Origin: a bacterium
GTDB taxonomy: Bacteria; Nitrospinota_A; UBA7883; JACRGQ01
Assembly: GCA_021815535.1 (NCBI GenBank)
Contig: JAKAGL010000038.1
Coordinates: 1-12,834, forward strand
DNA: 12,834 nucleotides
Direction of reading: 5' to 3'
The notes beneath the pieces were generated by a model. That model ran no database searches, had not been told where the DNA came from, and saw only the letters and a program-made list of their open reading frames with translations. This document shows, piece by piece, positions 7,527 through 12,834 of this stretch (position 1 is the stretch's first letter; every line of letters starts with the position of its first letter). The position numbers were made by a program, and so were the translations under genes.

Positions 7527-10274
7527 CTATCCGATGAACCTTCGAATCCGGGGAATGAAGTCATCCATATCGATCGTCTTGGTGGAAAAATCCTCGCCAC
7601 CCAGTTTAAAAACCGTATCCCGTATCTCCATCCCGTATTCGCCGCTGACCACCATGACCGGGATATCCTTCATTTCGGCCGTGCCTTTCAGCCGTTTTAA
7701 CAGTTCCAACCCGTCCATTTTGGGCATCTTGATATCCGTGATGATCAGGTGGGGCAATTCCTTCGCCAGGGCCGCCAACGCCTCCTCGCCATCCCCCGCT
7801 TCGGAAATATCGGCCTCCAGCCTCCTCAGGTTTATTATTTGCAAGAACCTGAACTGAGGGTCGTCATCCACGATAAGGATCCGAGGGCGGACGTAGGGAA
7901 GTTTCAGGCAAAACCTGCTCCCCTTGCCAATCCCGCTTTCCACCATCAACTCCCCGCCGTGAAGCTTCATGATGTCCTTCGCAAGCGGAAGGCCCAGCCC
8001 GGAACCCAGCTCCCCCTGTGTTCCCGGGGTTGATGTTTTCTTTTCATATTGGAAAAGGTTCTCCAGCAGCTTCTGTTCGATCCCCGGGCCGGTATCGGCA
8101 ACGCAAATGGCCGTCTTGTCGTCTTCCGCAAGCGAGATCGTTATGTTGTCCCCCGCGCGGCAGAATTTGACCGCGTTGGTGATGAGGTTTTGAATCGCCT
8201 CGCTTAAAAGGATCCGGTCGCCGTATATCCTGCTGTTTTCGGGGATCGTGTTTTTTATCCCGATCCCTTTTTGACCGGCCAGGTAGGAGTAGTCGGCTAC
8301 CATCTTCTCGCCGAGATATTTTGCATCGAAGAACTGCATGTCCAGCTTCAGCTGGCCGGTTCTGAGGCGGCTGATATTCAACACCTCGTCGATGAACAGG
8401 GCCATCTGCCTGCCGGACTCAATGGCGCTTTTTAAAACCAGCTTGGCCCCTTCGTTTAACGGCTCGACGTTTTCCCCTTCAACCAGTTTCAGGAAACCTA
8501 TCAGCGAGGTCAGAGGGCTTTTCAGGTCGTGGGCGACCAGCGATACGAACTTATCCTTTAACTCGGTTGCCTCTTCAGCGCGGTTTTTTGCCTCGATCAA
8601 GGCGTCTTTCGCCTTCTTATTCTCCGTCATATCCCGCGCGGTGGCGACCAATATCCCTTCATCAAGCACCGCCACCGCCTTCCAGGCCAGCCACTTGTAG
8701 GAACCATCCTTGCACCGGTAGCGGTTCTCAAAATCAAGGGTCAATCCGCCTTTTAGCTGTTTTTCCACTTCTGCCTGCGTGGGTTGGCGGTCATCGGGAT
8801 GGATGAACTCGTTGTAAGGGGTTTCTAAAAATTCTTTTTCGGAGAAACCCAGGATTTTGGTGAAGGCGGGGTTTACTTTCTTGAAATACCCGTCAGTCCC
8901 GGCAATGCACGCCATATCCAGCGGCAGTTTGAACAATCGGTCACGTTCCGCCTCCGCCCTCTTCCTGTCGGTAATGTCGCGGCTGATCCCGATAAGGCCG
9001 ATGATATTGCCCGAATCGTCCCTTAACGGAACTTTGAGGCTGTCAAAATAACGGATTTCCCCTTTGATGTTCCCGAGATCGCTGTCGCTGTGTATCACCT
9101 TGCCGGTCAGCACCGCCAAGTCGTCCTGTTCAAACCCGCGTATTCCCTTCTCAGGGTTGCCTTTGACCAACTCCGCGCTCCATCCGTTTTCGATGTCGGT
9201 TTTTCCATAGAGGTCTGCGGGCAATTTATTCTGCGCTTGGGCGAATATCTCATTGCACAAAACGGTTCGCAATCCGCTGTCTTTCACAAAAATGTAGTCA
9301 TGGGACGAGTTGATAACGTTTGTCAACAGGCGGCTTTTTTCATTAAGCACCTCTTCCGTCTTTTTCCGCGTTATATCGGTTTGTTCAAGCACCCGGGAAG
9401 TGGCCAGGATCGTGTAGGTGAAGAAGGCGATCAAAAAGGTGTTATGGATCACCGTTTCACGGGCTTCGTCATAAAATCCCATCCGCAATCCCATGTTGAT
9501 CAGGTAATCGAGGATAATGAGGAAGATTATCGATTGAAAAAGCATCCGGCGCGCAACAACGCCGCCCATCGTTTCGCTTACAAGGATGGAGGCCGCCCCG
9601 CGGGCGGGGCGGGCGAATAATACGCTGAAACACAGCAGTATAAAAGCGATTGTGGAATGCAGCGCTATCGCGGTGACTCCCGGTATGGAAAAAAGAAGAT
9701 AATGGACGCCGTAGATATGGCCGAAAAACGTCAAAAACGAGATCAGCCCCGCAGGAAAAAGAAAGATATTGGCCGGATTGATCCCCCTCCACTGCCTGGC
9801 ATCCATAAGAAGAATTGACATGCCGATAAATACGAGGTTCATCACCAAGAGAGGCGAGGGTCTTCCCGGGTGGGGAGTGTTTATCGCGTCGGCGCCTTCC
9901 TTGATAATTAACTGGTCGATCCCGAGATTCCATCCAAAAAAATACTCGGCGAGTGTCAAGGCCCCTATCAAAATGGCGCCCCATGAACAGGCGCGCGCGA
10001 TCTTTTGCGTGGCCGGATTTCCGGCCCGCTTTGACTGCGTCATCCACAAGGAGGCGGAAAGCAGGATGAAGCCTATTGCGGCGTTCATCTTCATGGTTAC
10101 CAGTCCCGGAAAAACGCTTTTCAGGGAAGGAATGTCGAAGATCCAACCCACGAGTACCGATACGCCAATGATGAATACCAGAATGCTGAGGATCTCAGAA
10201 ACGGATTGGTGCTTTGCAATGAGACGGGGGCTGTGAGGCGTACTTGAATTAACCGGCAGTACTGAATTTGTCAT
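7527..10274 (-). CDS. Hybrid sensor histidine kinase: multi-TM sensor, two PAS, HisKA, HATPase, REC
   Basis: A membrane-bound sensor kinase that autophosphorylates a histidine and probably passes the phosphate to its own receiver and then to an unlinked regulator. The 915 residues begin with about eight TM segments (about 27-47, 61-78, 95-115, 140-157, 168-190, 197-220, 244-262, 275-292). PAS domains follow at about 312-435 and 445-552, the latter ending in a PAC-type stretch. HisKA has the H-box AHDLKSP (phospho-acceptor His582). HATPase shows the N-box Asn696/Asn700, G1 DTGPG (727-731) and G2 GSGLGL (757-762). REC (798-915) has Asp803-805, phospho-acceptor Asp847, Ser877 and Lys899. The Pro that usually follows the REC lysine is Thr. 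There is no Shine-Dalgarno at 10274; a better-initiated 11-codon ORF overlaps the start. No dedicated response-regulator gene is adjacent. Confidence 0.93.
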   Translation of the reverse strand: MTNSVLPVNSSTPHSPRLIAKHQSVSEILSILVFIIGVSVLVGWIFDIPSLKSVFPGLVTMKMNAAIGFILLSASLWMTQSKRAGNPATQKIARACSWGAILIGALTLAEYFFGWNLGIDQLIIKEGADAINTPHPGRPSPLLVMNLVFIGMSILLMDARQWRGINPANIFLFPAGLISFLTFFGHIYGVHYLLFSIPGVTAIALHSTIAFILLCFSVLFARPARGAASILVSETMGGVVARRMLFQSIIFLIILDYLINMGLRMGFYDEARETVIHNTFLIAFFTYTILATSRVLEQTDITRKKTEEVLNEKSRLLTNVINSSHDYIFVKDSGLRTVLCNEIFAQAQNKLPADLYGKTDIENGWSAELVKGNPEKGIRGFEQDDLAVLTGKVIHSDSDLGNIKGEIRYFDSLKVPLRDDSGNIIGLIGISRDITDRKRAEAERDRLFKLPLDMACIAGTDGYFKKVNPAFTKILGFSEKEFLETPYNEFIHPDDRQPTQAEVEKQLKGGLTLDFENRYRCKDGSYKWLAWKAVAVLDEGILVATARDMTENKKAKDALIEAKNRAEEATELKDKFVSLVAHDLKSPLTSLIGFLKLVEGENVEPLNEGAKLVLKSAIESGRQMALFIDEVLNISRLRTGQLKLDMQFFDAKYLGEKMVADYSYLAGQKGIGIKNTIPENSRIYGDRILLSEAIQNLITNAVKFCRAGDNITISLAEDDKTAICVADTGPGIEQKLLENLFQYEKKTSTPGTQGELGSGLGLPLAKDIMKLHGGELMVESGIGKGSRFCLKLPYVRPRILIVDDDPQFRFLQIINLRRLEADISEAGDGEEALAALAKELPHLIITDIKMPKMDGLELLKRLKGTAEMKDIPVMVVSGEYGMEIRDTVFKLGGEDFSTKTIDMDDFIPRIRRFIG

Positions 10275-10284
10275 AATATGGCAT
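10249..10284 (-). other. Short upstream ORF overlapping the kinase start
   Basis: An 11-codon frame (MPYYDKFSTAG) starts at 10284 with a well-spaced GAGGG (10288-10292) and ends 26 nt inside the kinase gene in another frame. The kinase ATG has no Shine-Dalgarno of its own. Ribosomes terminating here could reinitiate nearby, giving translational control. Expression is unproven. Confidence 0.3.
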
Positions 10285-10378
10285 GATCCCTCGGTCTCTG
10301 CCGTGGCGCTTTCATCGCAAATGCTTCTGATGCCGCATTTCCTGAATACCCTTCACAGAACGTCCACCCTATGAAAAC

Positions 10379-10407
10379 AGCCTATATATACCCGCAATAT
10401 ATGTCAA
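10379..10407 (-). promoter_or_regulatory. Possible sigma-70-type promoter of the kinase
   Basis: On the minus strand, TTGACA (10402-10407) is a perfect -35. TAGGCT (10379-10384) lies at 17 nt spacing, and TATAGG (10381-10386) lies at 15 nt. The block is AT-rich and about 100 nt upstream of the kinase start. Confidence 0.5.
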
Positions 10408-10541
10408 ATTCTTATTGCTGGATGCATGGATGGGACGGCAGCGCTCTTCCGGGAATGCCGGTTTGCGGCGTGGGCAAAGTTGCGGCCGATGGTGCGCCTG
10501 TATATGGTTGCCATCATTGCTTTGGGGCCGAGGGAAAGGGG

Positions 10542-10568
10542 TTAAGTATTCCGCATTCATTCCGATAA
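10542..10568 (+). promoter_or_regulatory. Sigma-28 (FliA)-like promoter
   Basis: TTAAGTAT (10542-10549), 11 nt spacer, TCCGATAA (10561-10568). Against the FliA consensus TAAAGTTT-N11-GCCGATAA this is 6 of 8 and 7 of 8 with exact spacing. It predicts transcription from about 10575, roughly 30 nt before the GTG start of the downstream gene. Confidence 0.65.
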
Positions 10569-10604
10569 GTATCCGTGGTCAATATCGGCCAACGGGGAGA
10601 ATGA

Positions 10605-11105
10605 GTGAAGATCAACGGCCGTAGCAACATCGTGATGCAACAGATCATGGCTCAGCGGGCCAGCAAGCAGAATGCTCCCGCCAACAAGGCGCAAAATGCC
10701 CCTAACAACAAACCCCGGAATGTCGGCGGCGGTTCCGATAACGACGGCGACAGCGATGGCGGCGGCGTAAGCGAATCGTCCGCGGCGCAAGGGGCCGAAC
10801 AAACGGGCGGCATCAACTACGGCAAATTGGAGGCGGCGGTCAAAGCCGGTATTGTCAAGCCGGCCGGCGCGCCGCGCAACCGGGAAGAAAATAATCCCAA
10901 CGGCCATGTTGATAGCCGGAATGTTTCCACTCCGCAATCGGAGCAGGCCGCCAAAAATGCCCCCGTCTCAAATTCAAGACAGCCAGGGGATACCGGCGCG
11001 TCCCAGTCCGGCCGTTCCACAAACAGCGGCAATACAAGCAGCTCGCAAACCGAAAGCCGGCAATCAAGCTACACCAAAGGCGATCTCGTAGATATCTCTG
11101 CATAA
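10605..11105 (+). CDS. Hydrophilic low-complexity protein of unknown function
   Basis: I do not recognise this 166-residue protein. The start is GTG with a well-placed GGGGAG (10594-10599, 5 nt spacing). The overlapping ATG at 10601 gives only 7 codons and lies too close to the ribosome site. There is no signal peptide or TM segment. Residues 1-20 look helical. Most of the rest is rich in Asn, Gln, Ser and Gly and probably disordered, with an acidic patch SDNDGDSDGG (44-53). One short conserved-looking helix, INYGKLEAAVKAGIV (70-84), interrupts it. The C-terminus is LVDISA. A sigma-28-like promoter immediately upstream argues for expression with late flagellar or chemotaxis genes. The helix is faintly like the FlgM sigma-28-binding helix, but the order of motifs does not fit FlgM. 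Codon use is like the GC-rich neighbours. Confidence 0.7.
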   Translation: MKINGRSNIVMQQIMAQRASKQNAPANKAQNAPNNKPRNVGGGSDNDGDSDGGGVSESSAAQGAEQTGGINYGKLEAAVKAGIVKPAGAPRNREENNPNGHVDSRNVSTPQSEQAAKNAPVSNSRQPGDTGASQSGRSTNSGNTSSSQTESRQSSYTKGDLVDISA

Positions 11106-11347
11106 CCTGTTTCGTTTAATTCCCGGAACGATCTGTTCAATCATTTCTCCTTCATGGCTTCTTTGTCTGAAATCCACTTACACAAAGATGTGATGCCGCA
11201 TTCGAGGCGGCCATATAAAGCTGGCGTTAGTGCGGCGGATGACGGAATTGTCATTCTTGACGCTTTTGAAGAAATAGCAGGAAATGAAAGAAGGGGAGAA
11301 AAGGGAAAAATCGGCCCCAATAGGGGAAGTGGAGGACATGAATAAAA
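11106..11347. other. Intergenic stretch, no convincing gene
   Basis: A 63-codon frame (11154-11345) has no Shine-Dalgarno and no recognisable features. A small dyad ATGAC/GTCAT lies near 11239-11254. No clear terminator follows the 10605-11105 gene. Confidence 0.4.
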
Positions 11348-11376
11348 TTGACGGAAAAATGCGGAAAGGCTATTAT
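11348..11376 (+). promoter_or_regulatory. Strong sigma-70-type promoter upstream of cytochrome b
   Basis: TTGACG (11348-11353, 5 of 6) and TATTAT (11371-11376, 5 of 6) with a 17-nt spacer. Transcription from about 11383 would give a leader of roughly 210 nt before the cytochrome b gene. That leader has a CCAT/ATGG mini-stem followed by T8 (near 11427-11448) and a longer dyad GGGGAA (11506-11511) / TTCCCC (11532-11537). Confidence 0.65.
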
Positions 11377-11546
11377 CCTTTTACCCCCTCTGATGTGTGC
11401 ATACCGTTGGGGATGGGAAAAATGCCATAATTAAAATGGTTTTTTTTATGAAACGAATCTCTGTTTCTAGGTTCTACACGAAGGTGGATGGATATTGAAT
11501 GGAGCGGGGAAAGGTGGTCCGCACAAAATACTTCCCCTCTGACGGT

Positions 11547-11575
11547 TTGTAATGGACGTTATTTCAATATATTGT
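11547..11575 (+). promoter_or_regulatory. Possible proximal promoter with palindrome over the -10
   Basis: TTGTAA (11547-11552) and TATTGT (11570-11575), 17 nt apart, each 4 of 6. A perfect 10-bp palindrome CAATATATTG (11565-11574) covers the -10 and could be an operator. The resulting leader would be only about 13 nt. Confidence 0.35.
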
Positions 11576-11594
11576 AGGGATAGGTGGGTGACTG

Positions 11595-12728
11595 ATGCAA
11601 AATGAAACAGGTTTTTGGAATAGGATAAAACCCAAAAAAATTCATATCCGCCACTATTTCGGTGGTGTGGCGTTCATCTTGCTCTTGGGTCAGCTTTTTA
11701 CCGGCCTTTACATGATATTTTATTATGAACCCGCGCTCAAGGAAACTTATAGAACAGTTCAATACTTCAACAATGAGGCCTTTTTAGGGGCTTTAACCCG
11801 CAATATCCATCGTTATGGCGCTTTTTTCATGGGTGTTGCGATCTTCATACATCTCTTTACCGGCTATTTCCGCAAAGATTATATGGGGGGGCGGAAAAAG
11901 TACTGGATTACCGGTGTGGCCCTTTCTGTACTGTACGTTTCCTTTAATATCAGCGGTACCATTTTGCCATGGGAGTGGAAAGGCTATTGGCTGATGGAGA
12001 TGTTTAACAACTGGTTAAAGAATGTTCCGCTGATCGGTGACTGGCTGTACAACATGATGATGCTTACCTACACACCCACACGCAATTTTGTCATACATGA
12101 TATAGTGTTGCCGATCATCACTTTTGTTCTTCTCGAAATACACTGTTTATCGCGTTTCAGGGCGCGTGGAATGGCAGATTACTTTATCCGTCAGGCCTTT
12201 GCCTCGATCCCTCTTATCATAGCGGTAATAGCCATGAGTGTAATTTTTCCGGTTCCCTCGGGGGATCCGGAAATCCTCCCGTTACCGATGGATGGGATGT
12301 TTATCCCGGCTCCTGAGTGGTTTTTTGTCACGTTCGAGCTTCCGTACTGGTATTATCCTCCCCGGAACTGGCCCATGTTTCTCTTTTGGATTCCGTTCTT
12401 CTTCCTGGCCTTTACTTTTCTCATTCCTTACCTCTTCAAGTGGAAGAAGAAGGGGGTGCATCAGGACGAAAAGGCCAGAAAGTTGTCCCGAGGCATTAAT
12501 TTCGCCTATATGGGGGTGGGGGGTGTTATTTGCATCCTGATGGTGGTTGGGCTTTTGTGGGGGAGCGTAAAAGCTCCTTGGATGGGGTGCAACAGTTGTC
12601 ATAACAGGGCGATGGGGGATCGCATGGGCATTCCTCCAGTTACCTTTAAAGACACAAAACGTAATCCGGTTCTTCTTGATAACCGCTGGATGATGAGGCA
12701 TTGGTATGAACCGCAAGTTGTTTGGTAA
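11595..12728 (+). CDS. Cytochrome b (Rieske/cytochrome b family) with C-terminal c-type heme site
   Basis: The core membrane subunit of a quinol-oxidising cytochrome bc/b6f-type complex, 377 residues. It carries N-terminal and subunit-IV-like parts in one chain, with about seven TM helices. Heme ligands are His72/His86 (13 residues between) and His168/His183 (14 between); the longer second spacing is the b6f type, as is LPWEWKGYW (124-132). The Qo motif is PEWF (240-243) instead of PEWY. The position of the b6f heme-c-i cysteine appears to be Tyr21. After the last helix (about 303-323) lies CNSCH (332-336), a c-type heme attachment site. Seven helices from a cytoplasmic N-terminus put this tail in the periplasm, where heme c is attached. 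AGGTGG (11582-11587) sits 7 nt from the ATG. No Rieske gene lies upstream. Base composition is more AT-rich than pal. Confidence 0.9.
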   Translation: MQNETGFWNRIKPKKIHIRHYFGGVAFILLLGQLFTGLYMIFYYEPALKETYRTVQYFNNEAFLGALTRNIHRYGAFFMGVAIFIHLFTGYFRKDYMGGRKKYWITGVALSVLYVSFNISGTILPWEWKGYWLMEMFNNWLKNVPLIGDWLYNMMMLTYTPTRNFVIHDIVLPIITFVLLEIHCLSRFRARGMADYFIRQAFASIPLIIAVIAMSVIFPVPSGDPEILPLPMDGMFIPAPEWFFVTFELPYWYYPPRNWPMFLFWIPFFFLAFTFLIPYLFKWKKKGVHQDEKARKLSRGINFAYMGVGGVICILMVVGLLWGSVKAPWMGCNSCHNRAMGDRMGIPPVTFKDTKRNPVLLDNRWMMRHWYEPQVVW

Positions 12729-12834
12729 AAATACTTTCCGTGCGATTGTCCTCTTGTTTCTTATCGGAGGCGTTGTATCGGCTTGTACGCTTGATAAAAT
12801 TGCCGGAGACCCGGAAAAGGTGCTGAAGGAGTAT
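12706..12834 (+). CDS. Lipoprotein, partner of cytochrome b (3' end missing)
   Basis: The first 43 codons of a gene that runs off the window. The signal peptide has a basic start (MNRKLFGKN), a hydrophobic core and lipobox VSAC with the acyl acceptor at Cys27, then TLDKIAGDPEKVLKEY. It overlaps the end of the cytochrome b gene by 23 nt in another frame, with GAGG about 8 nt before the ATG. This implies translational coupling and a shared complex. Given the context it may be an anchored cytochrome c or other electron-transfer subunit, but no heme motif is visible in the part present. Confidence 0.8.
   Translation, partial: MNRKLFGKNTFRAIVLLFLIGGVVSACTLDKIAGDPEKVLKEY

Noticed and set aside
10520..10540. 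Sigma-54-like GG...GC pair upstream of the GTG-start gene
   Set aside because: The spacing is GG-N11-GC rather than N10 and the flanking bases fit poorly; the sigma-28 match is much better.
10400..10560. c-di-GMP riboswitch-like stretch
   Set aside because: I could not find the conserved core motifs in the right order on either strand.
10605..11105. FlgM (anti-sigma-28) identity for the unknown protein
   Set aside because: A short helix is faintly similar, but the VDIS motif is at the extreme C-terminus rather than before the helices, and the second FlgM helix is missing.
11338..11430. 30-codon frame MNKIDGKMRK after GGAGG
   Set aside because: The ribosome-site spacing is only 2 nt and the frame overlaps a strong promoter, whose transcripts would begin inside it.

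Overview
The window looks like chromosomal DNA of a free-living, Gram-negative, probably motile and respiring bacterium. The case for an outer membrane is the Pal and CpoB lipoproteins and a PpiD/SurA-type periplasmic chaperone. Motility is suggested by a sigma-28-like promoter, and respiration by a cytochrome b of the Rieske/cytochrome b type. Most genes are GC-rich with GCC/GCG-rich codons; the DHFR-family gene and the cytochrome b end are visibly more AT-rich. I cannot name the phylum from the sequence.

Layout. Positions 1-900 (minus) hold most of a DHH/DHHA1 phosphoesterase of the NrnA type, cut by the window edge and transcribed away from pal. Positions 1039-4273 (plus) form a cell-envelope cluster: pal, a strong terminator, a CpoB/YbgF-like lipoprotein, and, 1 nt later, a membrane-anchored SurA/PpiD-like foldase. 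A perfect 13-bp terminator stem closes it. No tolQRAB genes lie in the window. Positions 4544-5187 hold a DHFR/RibD-C family reductase-like gene with its own near-consensus promoter, followed by about 400 nt of non-coding DNA with small dyads. Positions 5589-7412 encode a large polytopic membrane protein with GT-C/YfhO-like features. It converges with a 915-residue hybrid histidine kinase (7527-10274, minus) made of a multi-TM sensor, two PAS domains, HisKA, HATPase and REC. Divergent from the kinase, a sigma-28-like promoter precedes a 166-residue low-complexity protein of unknown function. After another non-coding stretch of about 490 nt that holds two sigma-70-like promoters, a cytochrome b with a C-terminal c-type heme motif begins an operon. 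Its second gene, a lipoprotein overlapping by 23 nt, runs off the window.

How they fit. Pal, CpoB and the foldase would act together in envelope integrity and outer-membrane biogenesis. The kinase and the sigma-28-driven protein share one intergenic region and may both relate to motility or sensing, but this is inference. The most unusual item is the cytochrome b: b6f-type histidine spacing, PEWF in place of PEWY, no cysteine at the heme c-i position, a periplasmic CxxCH tail, and no Rieske gene directly upstream. I see no mobile element, CRISPR array, tRNA or rRNA.
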